From the NCBI GenBank assembly GCA_001247695.2, contig LGRX02025952.1:1-64000 (forward strand): 64,000 bases of DNA. Direction: 5' to 3'. A program made the position numbers and the translations under genes. The stretch is from Cymbomonas tetramitiformis. Its lineage: Eukaryota > Chlorophyta > Pyramimonadophyceae > Pyramimonadales > Pyramimonadaceae. Below are positions 18,041 through 27,812 of the stretch, piece by piece; within the stretch, counting starts at the first letter, position 1, and each line of letters begins with the position of its first letter. The notes below the pieces were generated by a model. The model was not told the DNA's origin and searched no databases. It was given only the letters and a program-made list of their open reading frames with translations.

Positions 18041-21000
18041 TTACTGCGGGGAGGACGCCCCGGGCTGGGGAGCGTCCTCCTGGACAAAATCCAATCCGAT
18101 GGCAGCCAAAGCTTCATCCACCGACTCGTCCCCTATCAACGCCAGGGTGTCCTCCAGGAGGCACTTGGCCCACTCCTTCGGGCGCTGCTTCGCCTGCGGA
18201 CAGTCGCGGGCATAATGGTCCATGCTCTTGCACAGACGGCAGCCCTCGTACTCTGGGGAGCCGAGTCGTTGCCCTGTGGGTGTCGGAGTGCCAGCGGATG
18301 TCGCCATGGCTAGCAGCTCCTCCGTGACATCTACGTGGGCCAGCAGCTGGACCGAGCGGCTCGTCTTATCCTGGCTCTGCCGCAACTCCCGCTCAGCCTC
18401 TATGGCCCAGGTCAGGAGTTCGTGGCGGCCTTTACTGGCCGTCCGGCTCAGGGTCAGGACCGAAGAGCTTTTCCTCTCGGCTATAAGGAAGACCTTCCTC
18501 CTTATCTCCGGTATCAATCCCGTAAGGAATATCTCCAGCAGCTCCTCTTCCGGCACCGGAGAGGTGAGCTCGTGGGCAGCCAGCATGCTCACGATGTCGT
18601 GAGCAAGGTGCACCCCGTCCCAGAACTCGCGGACCGTGCGAGTCTGTCTGTCCTGACTTTGGCGCACGCGACGCAGGAACGGACCGATCGACGCCATTTC
18701 CCCCTTGTCGGGCATCACCAGCTGCGCCAAGGGGACCACTATGACGTCCAGGGTGAGGTTCTTACCTTCCCGAGCCTCCGTCAACACCGAAGAAAGCTCG
18801 CGGTACTCGGAGCTGAGTGCGCCGAAGCAGTGTCTGGCCACTTCTGACAGCAGGGAGTGGTCCGACAACACCTTCTCCTCACCCCCGCTCTCTAGTGGTC
18901 CCAGACGCGCCATCTCCATGGCGTAGCGCACCGGCTCCAGTTCCCGAACCTCCCTGACCTGCCGAACAAATCGGAGGAGCCGACCAAAGACGTGGGACGA
19001 CCCCTCCACCTCTGTGTGGTATTTGTCCACTGCCTTCTCCATGGCTCTGAGGGCCTCCTTGAGAGCGTGCTGCTCGTCCTTACGACTGTAATGGCTTCGG
19101 GGCTCCCTGTAACGAGAGGAAGACGAGAAGGTGAACTGGCTGTCGCCATCCCCGTCCTCGCCATCGCCGCCAGGGTCCTCGCCCGGACTCCCCGGGCCTC
19201 CCGGCCCTCCAGGGTCACCGCTCCCCGAGCCACCAGGACCACCATGACTGCTGGCACCGGGCATCTCCGAAAGCTCGTTTGGCTCCGAGTGCTCCAGTTG
19301 AGGGACCATCCCCCCCCCGTCTTCCGGTGTGTCTACCGCCGTAGCAAGCGGAGGCGGTGTCACAGCCGGAAAGTGGTCGAAAGCACCGGGCCACACGTCC
19401 GCGGCGCAAAACCCACACACCGGCAGGTACACCTTTTTCAGGAACGCTACCACACTTTTCTTAGCGCTTACCTGACACGCCCACATACGCACCGGGCTCT
19501 CCTCGTGCCCGCACCCACAGCGAGCGCAGCTCTCTGCGACGGACGCCAAGGCCGTCGTGAGACTGTGAATCACCTGGGCCCCGAGGACCCTGTCCTCGTC
19601 CGAGACTCTTGCCTTCAGGCATTGCCTGATCTGACTGGCAGGGTGCAAGCACCCGGCGACCTGACCAAGGGAGCGATACCTACGAGCGGCGTCGTAAAAC
19701 AGGCGCTGGGCTTCGATCCCCGGGTTGGCATACCCGACCACGTGTTTCCGGAGGGCGTCGCAGACTTGTATAGGAAGGGAAACAAAGTCCCATGAGTGCG
19801 GCGGAAGCGATGTCACGCCCGCGCGTGACTCCTCCGGAGGGCTTTGAACGCCCCGGTTCTCGACGTCACAGGTGACGACGGAAGTCGGCTCTACCAGCTC
19901 ATGTCCCTCTCGGGAGATGGGCGTCTCCTGAACCGGACTCGACGCTGCCGCTGAGGGCCCTCGAGCGTCTGACTCCACGGGCCCCGGGGGCGAAGCCTGA
20001 ACCAGGGCGAGCCTTTGGACTTGTGACTCTATGACCGCCTGCAGCCTCTCCTCTAGCTGGGCCTCAGCTGCTGCTCGCCGCTCATCAGCAGCTACCTGCT
20101 GAGCGACGCTCTCGTCGACAGCCAACTGCCTGGCAGTCTCCCGGGCCTCTGCGGCCAGCCGGTCTGCAGCCCAGCGCTCTTCGACAGCGCGTTGCTCGGA
20201 GGCCCTGCGTTCCTCGGCAGCGCGCTGATCGGAGATCCTGCGCTCCTCGGCAGCTCTTTGACTCTCTTGGAGTTGCCGAGACAGCTGTTCCAGGCGAGCC
20301 TCGGCAGCCGCCTCCCGAGCTTGCGACTCCTTCTGCCAGGCTTCCTTCAGCTCTCGCAGGTCCTGACTGTTCCTGCTCGAGGTGGACTCCGGGGACGACG
20401 ACGTGTTCCCTGAGGAAGTCGGACCGGGGTGCGGGGCCGAGGGTGCTCGACTGGGCTTCCGGGTGCGAGGCACCGGGCGACTGGGGCCGCTCGGCTTAGG
20501 CGCCTGAGTCCTGGGCCTCGGACGTTCCGCGGGATGCTCTTCCTCCGATGAGGACGAGAGGGGAGCAAACCGGTTCGACCAGTTCCCACCGGGGGCTGCG
20601 GAACTCGGAGGTGCTGTACCTGACTTCCTAAGACCCCTGTGTGACTTCCGGGTGCGGCCGCTCATTCTGACGGCCGCGACGACCGCTCTCCTTACCTCCT
20701 GGAGGTCCACTCCTCGGCGTACTAGCTCCCCTGGTCTGCTGGCGTTGATGGCAAAGACAGAGAATCTACACCTCCCGAGGGAGTTGTGAGGGTCCTCGCG
20801 CTTTTGCTGCATCAACCCCCTGGACTCGGAGACTGACTGCTGGTGGATCTCCAGGCGATAAGCGCCGTCCTCGGAGAGCCCATGGTCCTTGAGCTGGAAC
20901 CACATTAGCCCTGACAGCGGGTGGTCTTTCCCCAGGCGCTTTAGGCCTCGACGGATGTCTTGCCACATAGACTCCTGGTCGGAATCCGAGCAAGAGCTGA

Positions 21001-21235
21001 CACCGGATGAGGTTCCCGCCTTTCTTACTGGACGGCGGGCACTCGTTCCCTGGGACGAGTCCGAGCTGACTGGGGTCGTCCTGGGGAGCCGGCGCCACTC
21101 GCGGAGACACCTCCTGCCCATCTGGGTCATCCGGTGTCTCCGGGCTCCAACCCACCAGGTGCTCCTCTCCTTGGCGAGCATCGTCTGCTGGTGCCATGCC
21201 ATGAAGACAGCTCCAGCTTGACGTCTGCCTCTGCG
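18041..21235 (-). CDS. Element 4 Gag, main part with coiled coil and zinc knuckle
   Basis: About 1064 codons from after UGA 21236-21238 to TAA 18041-18043; the first Met is at 21202. In order it has a basic, Ser/Pro-rich stretch, a long Ala/Glu/Arg coiled coil with repeated RAAEERRxSDQ units (about 20030-20330), and a Cys-rich segment with CARCGCG ... CGFCAADVW (about 19520-19400) that looks metal-binding. Then come a Gly/Pro/Asp-rich collagen-like stretch, a helical capsid-like region, and a CCHC knuckle CRLCKSMDHYARDC (about 18240-18190). The total Gag, with the upstream part, would be about 1430 residues, far above the few hundred usual for Ty3/gypsy. Part of this region is copied at 50581-51529. 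Confidence 0.75.
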   Translation of the reverse strand, partial: RRGRRQAGAVFMAWHQQTMLAKERSTWWVGARRHRMTQMGRRCLREWRRLPRTTPVSSDSSQGTSARRPVRKAGTSSGVSSCSDSDQESMWQDIRRGLKRLGKDHPLSGLMWFQLKDHGLSEDGAYRLEIHQQSVSESRGLMQQKREDPHNSLGRCRFSVFAINASRPGELVRRGVDLQEVRRAVVAAVRMSGRTRKSHRGLRKSGTAPPSSAAPGGNWSNRFAPLSSSSEEEHPAERPRPRTQAPKPSGPSRPVPRTRKPSRAPSAPHPGPTSSGNTSSSPESTSSRNSQDLRELKEAWQKESQAREAAAEARLEQLSRQLQESQRAAEERRISDQRAAEERRASEQRAVEERWAADRLAAEARETARQLAVDESVAQQVAADERRAAAEAQLEERLQAVIESQVQRLALVQASPPGPVESDARGPSAAASSPVQETPISREGHELVEPTSVVTCDVENRGVQSPPEESRAGVTSLPPHSWDFVSLPIQVCDALRKHVVGYANPGIEAQRLFYDAARRYRSLGQVAGCLHPASQIRQCLKARVSDEDRVLGAQVIHSLTTALASVAESCARCGCGHEESPVRMWACQVSAKKSVVAFLKKVYLPVCGFCAADVWPGAFDHFPAVTPPPLATAVDTPEDGGGMVPQLEHSEPNELSEMPGASSHGGPGGSGSGDPGGPGGPGSPGEDPGGDGEDGDGDSQFTFSSSSRYREPRSHYSRKDEQHALKEALRAMEKAVDKYHTEVEGSSHVFGRLLRFVRQVREVRELEPVRYAMEMARLGPLESGGEEKVLSDHSLLSEVARHCFGALSSEYRELSSVLTEAREGKNLTLDVIVVPLAQLVMPDKGEMASIGPFLRRVRQSQDRQTRTVREFWDGVHLAHDIVSMLAAHELTSPVPEEELLEIFLTGLIPEIRRKVFLIAERKSSSVLTLSRTASKGRHELLTWAIEAERELRQSQDKTSRSVQLLAHVDVTEELLAMATSAGTPTPTGQRLGSPEYEGCRLCKSMDHYARDCPQAKQRPKEWAKCLLEDTLALIGDESVDEALAAIGLDFVQEDAPQPGASSPQ

Positions 21236-22333
21236 TCACAGACCCTGTGTCTGGACGACATGCTGGCGCCATGCTGCGAAAGCGGACTCGACTCGGCGCC
21301 GACTGCCTCTGTCAAACAGGCCCTGAAGTTGGGCGACCTGCTGGGTGACGTCATTCCACGCTTGGAATGCCAGGCGCTGGAGCTCGCGCTGATGCGCTGA
21401 CTGGTCCGTCCTGGCCTTCCATGCGACCCACGCAAGCCGCGCGGTTGCGCGCTGACGAGCTGGCAGGGAGACTCTCGCACGTCGTTGCGCTGAATTCAGC
21501 GCCCAGGTGCTCCATTGACGGAGGGCCAATGCGAGCATGGATTGACGTCGCTCTCCTCGCCAAGCCGGATTGGGCCGGATGCGAGACTCGCGCCCCCGTG
21601 ACTGGACGACGTCCAGCCGCTCTGGGCGCCGGACATCATCAGACTCCCCTTCTGCAGGGGGGCTCCAGTCACTGGCTCGGTAAATCTCAAAGCGCCCTGG
21701 GGCGCTGATGAGATTTCCTTGCTCGCTCCCCACGAGGGGAGAGAGGGAGGACGCTGCCGGTCCCGACGTCGGTTCCTGACGGACGACCCTACTGCTCGCA
21801 CTCCTGCTGGACGCAGGGAGTGGGGAGAAGGGAGCTGCCGAGGGGTTCAACCCCTTAGCAGAGCGGTCCGAGTCCGACCCGGAGCTGGCGCCTGCCGCCG
21901 GTGGTGCCGGAGCTTCGGGCGACGCACGCTTCCGGCGCGCCGGCTGCCGTAGCGCCGAGCTCAATGCGAGCTCGGATACTGGCTCAGCCCCACTGACTCT
22001 CGCTGGTGAAGGGGTTTTCGGTGGTGAGGCCCTGGGGGGCCCACCAGACAACCCTGGAGGGGCTCTCAGGGGCGTGCGCGCCGGTGTAACCTCGAGGGCT
22101 TCACCGCCGTATTGGCGTGCAAGCGCACGCCGCACTCCCTCCCCCCTCTCACGGGAGCGCCAATCCCGGCTGTCTGACCCGCCAGCCGCGCCCCAGAACT
22201 CCCCAGAGCCTGGGCCGACCGACAGGCCCGCAGCGCGAGACCCCGACCGACCGGACCCCACGGCTGAGCCGGGGGCGGCGCCGGCCCGACCCCCCCCCAC
22301 GACGGCCCGACCGACCGAGGCATTCCTCTTCAT
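21236..22333 (-). CDS. Element 4 Gag, N-terminal part ending at in-frame UGA
   Basis: This 365-residue frame starts at ATG 22333 and stops at UGA 21236-21238. The next frame continues in exactly the same phase, so the two are one coding unit broken by one UGA. The N-terminal 250 residues are Gly/Pro/Ser/Arg-rich. The last 110 residues contain regularly spaced Trp helices (LRQWSTW, LAWVAW, LAFQAW, AFAAW), and a fifth (VFMAWH) lies just past the UGA. The repeat resembles the Sfi1-type centrin-binding repeat. Whether the UGA is a mutation or read through is open. Confidence 0.65.
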   Translation of the reverse strand: MKRNASVGRAVVGGGRAGAAPGSAVGSGRSGSRAAGLSVGPGSGEFWGAAGGSDSRDWRSRERGEGVRRALARQYGGEALEVTPARTPLRAPPGLSGGPPRASPPKTPSPARVSGAEPVSELALSSALRQPARRKRASPEAPAPPAAGASSGSDSDRSAKGLNPSAAPFSPLPASSRSASSRVVRQEPTSGPAASSLSPLVGSEQGNLISAPGRFEIYRASDWSPPAEGESDDVRRPERLDVVQSRGRESRIRPNPAWRGERRQSMLALALRQWSTWALNSAQRRARVSLPARQRATARLAWVAWKARTDQSAHQRELQRLAFQAWNDVTQQVAQLQGLFDRGSRRRVESAFAAWRQHVVQTQGL

Positions 22334-23539
22334 CCGAGTACATCGGCATTGTATGCGTGCTATGCGTGAGATCTAATTAGCTAAAGCCGAAAGTGCCACA
22401 CGACACACGTGGCGACTAGCACCCGCCGATCCAGAAATTCACCACTTGCGCCCGAGCACAAGCAGCTACACCGGCCGAGGCGCGGAGATTTCCGGAAAAG
22501 AGGATTCTAGAAAACTAAAGTCCCATGGGGAACATCACACGTTGCACGCTCGTGAATTAACCAATCGAAAAACGGTTGGCGTGGCAACTAGTACCCGCTT
22601 CCAGGAATTCGCTACTTGCGCGCGAGCACAAGTAGACACACCGGCCGAAGCGCGGAGATTCCCGAATAGGGGGGACTAGAGGGCCAAATTAAAGGTAGGC
22701 GAAATCTCGAACCAACTCCGAATTTCAGCAAAAGCCACGCAAAATTCAAAAATTTGCGCAGCGCTTCCGCCGCGAAGGGTCGGATTTGCCGAAAAACTGA
22801 GACGATTCCGATTTCCCGATACCTGCGAGTCCAAAACACGGCTATGCGTGCTATGCGTGCTATGCGTGCTAGGACCAAGGCAACGCGCGCACCTCAAAAG
22901 ATTGTCGTCGGGCTAGATTCCTCCACACCGACGCGGCTCCAAGCGACCTGGAACCCTCAAGCCCACACACCACCGCGCAACAAGAACGAAAGCACAGGCA
23001 TTCTCGATTTCGTAGTGTCGCACTTCGCTAGCTAGTCGCGCAAGGCGGGGCGGGTATGATCAGAATTCGCGCTAAAAAGACAGGGAAGCAACGTAAAAAC
23101 ACGAACTAATTACCATTTTGTAGGAGTCTCCACTCTTGCTTATCTCTTCTTTACGGTTTCGGACTTATTCTATCTACACTTACTAAACGACCGCACGAGG
23201 TATGATTACGCTTGGTCAACTAAAAGACTTCGGTTTCGTAAATCTTATTAGTTATGCTTTTGCTTTCAAGTGCATGCTTTCAATACACAATATACAGCAG
23301 TTACGGCTCTTTACTTTTATGTTACACTTTTCAGTTCAGTTCTCATCCCCGAAACGGGTTACACTTAGAGTTCTTATACATTCAGGAACTCTTTCCATAA
23401 CTCAACTGTACTGAGTACTCCGTACAACAGGCTAGGCACCTCACATCAACATCATTCTGATCGGTCCTACTGTACTCCGTACTGAGTACTCTTGCGTTTT
23501 ATACTTAGCCGTTTTTCTTGCTCTTGTGCTTGCCTCCTA
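22334..23539. other. Non-coding stretch upstream of element 4 with a diverged tandem duplication
   Basis: No gene is recognisable. Two copies of an about 100-bp segment about 170 bp apart (roughly 22405-22500 and 22575-22670) share GGCGTGGCAACTAG-, TTCGCTACTTGCGC- and CACCGGCCGAAGCGCGGAG-like blocks. A short TGCGTGCTA microsatellite lies at about 22843-22873, with a further copy near 22350. It could hold element 4's 5' LTR and leader, but no LTR ends can be placed. The part after 23040 is AT-rich and featureless. Confidence 0.5.
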
Positions 23540-23709
23540 GCACAGTGACATCCAGCACTGTACGCATGCAGTACAGTACAGTAGTACAAGCTCTTGCTTC
23601 ACTCTGTCTGGGTTTCCGAGAGCATAAAGCCTCAGCCAGACACTGTTTATGTGATTATCAGTTTGATGCTCAGCGAGCTTAGCCGGACAGCGTATCTGTC
23701 TTCCTCGCA
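23540..23709 (+). repeat. LTR fragment of the gag-only element family
   Basis: From about 23545 to the CTCGCA at 23704-23709 the sequence matches the last 170 bp of the LTRs at 56242-56484 and 59294-59535, including TGTTTATGTGATTATCAG and the final CTCGCA. It abuts element 2 directly, so a member of that family inserted here, or recombined, at the 5' break of element 2. Confidence 0.8.
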
Positions 23710-26700
23710 TCGTCTCCCGGAGGACCCGCAGAAATGGCGCGTTCGCGCAGAGTACTCCTCGAAGTACATCAACAAGTTCGGGCCCTTCGACGTGGACGCC
23801 TGCTGCGACTTCGGTGGTCGCAACAGACAAGCGGATCGGTTCTGGACTGACTGCCTCTCCGAGAAATGGAGGGGTCTTCGAGTCTGGTGCAACCCCCCAT
23901 ACAATTCCAGCCACATCACTGTGGAGGGGATTCTGAACAAGTACATCGCGGAATGGAAGACAGATCCGGCGAACACTTCTGCAGTCTTCGTCCTTCCAGA
24001 TCACCAGTCCAAACTCCCTGCGTGGCGTAAGCTATTCAGAAAGGCTAACATGCAGATCGTGGAAGTCATCCCTGCCCACGATGACAAAGGCGAGTCCAAT
24101 CAGTTCTTCGAGAACCCAGATGGAAAGGCCTTCGATCTCCGCTGGCCTGTCTTGATAGTCCACGCCCCTCCCGCCAAACCACAGCCAGCACGCGTACGGC
24201 ATCCACGAGTGACACCGGCTTTGATAAGGAAGGGAGAAGCAGCGGACTTCAGAGACACGATCTCTCCTCAGCAGTCGGACTCAAAGTTTCTGCGTGCTCT
24301 GAAGGCGGAATACGTCCGTGAGGGATCGCTTCGCTCGCTGCGGGACAAAGTGACGGCAGCTCCACACCAGTGCTTACAGGACTTCAGACTGGTGGGTGAA
24401 GTGGTTTGGAGAACTGCGGCGGGGAGATATCAGTTGGTGCTGGGGGAGGATTCTCCTCTTCGGGAAGTGGTGATTCGTCATGCCCACGAGTCACTGTCTG
24501 CGGGTCATACTGGAAGAGACAAAACTCTGGAAAGAGTACTGCGACGCTTTTGGTGGCGTGGGGCTGCGGACGACGTGGGCACCTGGGTCGCATCCTGCGC
24601 AGTGTGCCAGTCGGTCAGGCCACGGGGAACTTGCCCGGGCGGCTTGCTAAACCCTCACAGCATCCCGAATAGACCGTGGCAGGATGTCGCAGTGGACTTC
24701 GTCACCGGCTTACCAGTATCAGAGAGAGGCAATGACGCATTCGTGGCCTTCGCGTGCAAGCTGACAAAGATGGTCCACGTCATACCGATGAACTTCGGTG
24801 ACAGCTCTGCGGCCGTGGTGGCCAGGATCTACTTTGATTCAGTGTGGCGCTTGCATGGTGCACCTATGTAGATCGTTTCTGACCGCGACCCGCGGTTTCA
24901 GGACGCCTTCTGGCAAGAGCTTATGAGGCTGATGGGCGTGAAAGTGGCTCGCACCACTCCGTACAACCCTCGGTCTGACGGGCAAGCGGAGCACAGCAAT
25001 CGGGTCATTGAGGACATGCGCAGGTCCTTCGTGGATGCTAATGTGGAGGACTGGGATTTGTTTACCACCAACGTGGAGTTCGCGATCAATGACTCCAGAA
25101 GTGAATCCACTGGCTTCACGCCATTTGAGCTGGTATTTGGATTCTCGCCGCTGTCTCAATTGGACCTCTTCCTGGAGGCCGCGCAGTCCACCGCTGGACG
25201 ACGAACAGGGGGAGTGGGTACCGCCCACGAAGTGGCCGCGAAATTTTCGTCGCAACTGCGGGACGCCAGACAACGGTTGGAACTAGCTCAGCAACGACAG
25301 CGCGAGCAGTTTGATCGCAGGCACGGACAGCGGGAGTATGCTGTCGGGGATCTGGTCTGGATAGAGGCGAAGCATCTTACCGAGAAGGTAATGGACCGCT
25401 CCATCTGCAGGAAGTCGACTAAACGCTGGCATGGACCAGTCCCTGTGACCGAGAGCTTCTTCAGCGATATGCAAATGACCATGCCGGAGGCCGACAGAGG
25501 AGCCCCAGTAGCCTGCCGCTTACGCCTTCCCCCTCACTGGCGAATACACGACGTGTTCGCTCAACATCGCCTCAAGCCATACACCAGCGGTCAGGACGTC
25601 TTCGCTGCGCGCGACCACTTGGCAGTGCCTGAAGAGGTGGTGGTAGACGGTCAGAAAGAGGCGCATGTCGAACGCATCCTCGCACGCCGAGTGCGATCTG
25701 TACGAGGAAAAGAGGTGGAAGAGTGGAAAGTTCGCTGGACCGGCTACTCCAAGGCCCACGACCAATGGAGGACCCGTGACAAACTCGAACGCGGAGGCCC
25801 ACTTCAACAACTTCGTGAATTCGAGCAAGCGAGACTGCGCATGGAAGCACAAGTTCGTGACGAAGCCACACGGCGGCGTGAGCAGCGTGGTCGCCATTCT
25901 GCTCATACAAGCCGGAGTGACGCTTGCACATCTCATCACCAACCCCTGCGATGAACTGGACTAGCTCGAGCAGATGGAGCATGCTACTCTTCTGCCGTGG
26001 GAGCACCAAGAACTCGCAGAAGATGGATCATTAGCACTGGTGACGGAGCTGATGGCGATTCAGACAGAGACAACCCGTGTGCCCAGGATCCTTGTACTTT
26101 TCAGCGGTACTGGCTCGGTGGAGAGAGAATTCCTAAATTGCTTCCCCACTGCTTCAGTGGTGACCCTCGACTCCGAGCACACCTGGCATCCCACTCATGT
26201 ACACGACATCTTAAAGTGGGACTACAAGGAATACCCGCCAGGATTCTTCGATGTCGTTTGGGCCAGCCCTCCCTGCAGGCAGTATAGCCAGGCGCGCACC
26301 ACTGGAGGACCTCCTGACCTTCCTCAGGCTGACAAGATCGTGCGGCGAACATTGCAGATCATCGACTATCTAGAGCCGAAACACTGGTTCATGGAAAATC
26401 CCAGAGGTCGCTTCCCCAACGCGCTGCGGCTCCGCCCCATGATGCGCCAGCTCCCCCCTCCGCTGGTGTGCACCTACTGCATGTACGGTATGCAGTAGAT
26501 GAAGCCCACTTGCATATGGACGAACTCAGCACCACCTACGCCCTTGCTACGCTGCACTGCTTCAACACCATGCGCGTGCAGATGGGCAACCGGCAGCCAT
26601 CCGAAAGCTGCACAGCTAGGGCCCCATCCGCAGCAAGCCGGAGCGGGGCAATCCGCAAGTGTATACCCTGTACCAGCGCCCCTGCTGCGACAACTTTTCC

Positions 26701-26738
26701 GACATCTACGCCTCCGCAAGACTGAAGACCCGCTTTAG
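23710..26738 (+). pseudogene. Element 2 Pol relic: Dam-like MTase, integrase, chromodomain, C5 MTase
   Basis: This is a close relative of the 3' half of element 1 Pol, starting just before the Dam-like domain; protease, RT and RNase H are missing. The Dam-like domain keeps DVDACCD and NPPY (about 23897). The integrase frame is broken by TAG at 24869-24871 in place of the Lys codon of element 1. The chromodomain is intact. A 4-base insertion near 25905 shifts frame, a TAG near 25963 replaces a Gln codon, and a TAG at 26496-26498 replaces the Tyr codon near the end of the C5 methyltransferase. That domain still has LFSGTGSVE, ASPPC and MENPRG. The copy is dead, but both methyltransferase cores are well preserved. 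Confidence 0.85.
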
Positions 26739-26926
26739 ATGCCAAGCGGCACCCTTCTTTATGACAGTGGTGCCCTGGTAGCGGTAGGCAATCTATGATC
26801 GAAGAGGAACCAGAGAACCTAAGAACTGGAGCTAAGAAGGAACCAGAAAACCTAAGAACTGGAACTTAGATAGGCACCTTAGCGGAGTGATCCCAGGAGG
26901 TAGACCACTCCTAAGGGGGGGAGAGT

Positions 26927-27559
26927 TGTGCCCGGAGGCACAGCGTGAGCCGATATGTCTGTGCGTCTGTGTGTGTCATCGGGAGTAATCTGGGATTGAC
27001 ACGATGACAGTGAAATTGGGCTTGAAATCACGATGAGAATGAGTACCAGATGTCCGGGGTATGACAGTATGACACTATGACACTATAGTAGTATGACAGT
27101 ACTGTGGGGTGGTCATCGTGGCACTTAATCAGACCCTCGGGGAATGGCCGGATTCGCATCGGGATCAGATAGACGATGAAATCGAGTATCAGATGTCGGG
27201 GGTATGACAGTATGGCAGTACAGTAGTATGACAGTACTGTATGCCGGTCATCGTGTCAGTCCGTCGATGTGACATCTGAATCGGGAATGACGAATCGGAA
27301 TTAGAAATGAGATCGGATCAGGAATTGAACGTTGGGCCGTGGTGTGACATCGGGTGCCGGGTGGTTGACCCTGCAGCCCGAGTTACGAGTGAATAAGTAG
27401 AGCACTTGAGAAGTGTTTAGCCTTCAGAACTCGGAACCGAACTATCGTTTGCACCTCAGTCTGGCCCTGATCCAGTATATTATAAAAACCGAATTGTGTA
27501 CCTTTGCACGTTCAATCAAAAACACCATTCCGAGTATATGGCGTAGTGCCCCTGGCACA
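26927..27559 (+). repeat. 3' LTR of element 2
   Basis: Starts TGTGCC and ends GGCACA, 633 bp, preceded by a G-rich polypurine tract (about 26913-26925). It aligns with the element 1 LTR (8432-9122) and has fewer copies of the internal 10-bp TATGACAGTA repeat. The promoter and polyadenylation signals of the element should lie here; a TATTATAAAAA stretch near 27477-27488 is also present in the element 1 LTR and is a plausible core promoter. Confidence 0.87.
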
Positions 27560-27679
27560 GGCACAGCAAACAAACAAACCCATTCAAATGTCAAAACAAC
27601 TACCTCGAAAAACATCATGCAAATTCCCAGCGTTCACCCATGTTGATAATCATGACTAGCCCTGCCATATATATGTAGC

Positions 27680-27812
27680 ACCAGCGCGCCTTGGCACAGG
27701 CTCGCCTGTGCCAAAAAACAGTTGGCACAGGCGCGCTTGTGCCAAGGAATTATTGACACAGACGCGCCTGTGCCAAAATCGGCTGGCATATGCCAGCGGC
27801 GCGCTGGTGCCG
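27680..27812. repeat. Cluster of palindromes built on TTGGCACAGGC
   Basis: Four successive imperfect palindromes lie side by side, for example GGCACAGGCTCGCCTGTGCC, TTGGCACAGGCGCG...GTGCCAA and GGCATATGCCAGCGGCG...GTGCC. The core GGCACA matches the LTR end of elements 1 and 2, which lies 120 bp to the left. Each could fold into a hairpin. Confidence 0.75.

Larger units (their letters stand above)
16117..22333 (-). mobile_element. Element 4: Ty3/gypsy-like retrotransposon, gag and protease only
   Basis: A minus-strand element with a very large gag and a retropepsin. It loses everything from RT onward at about 16117, where element 3 begins. The remainder would be expected on the far side of element 3, left of the window. 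A 0.95-kb copy of part of its gag reappears at 50581-51529. Confidence 0.78.

Noticed and set aside
24869..24871. TAG reassigned to an amino acid
   Set aside because: Element 2 also has a frameshift and missing 5' half, so ordinary decay explains it.
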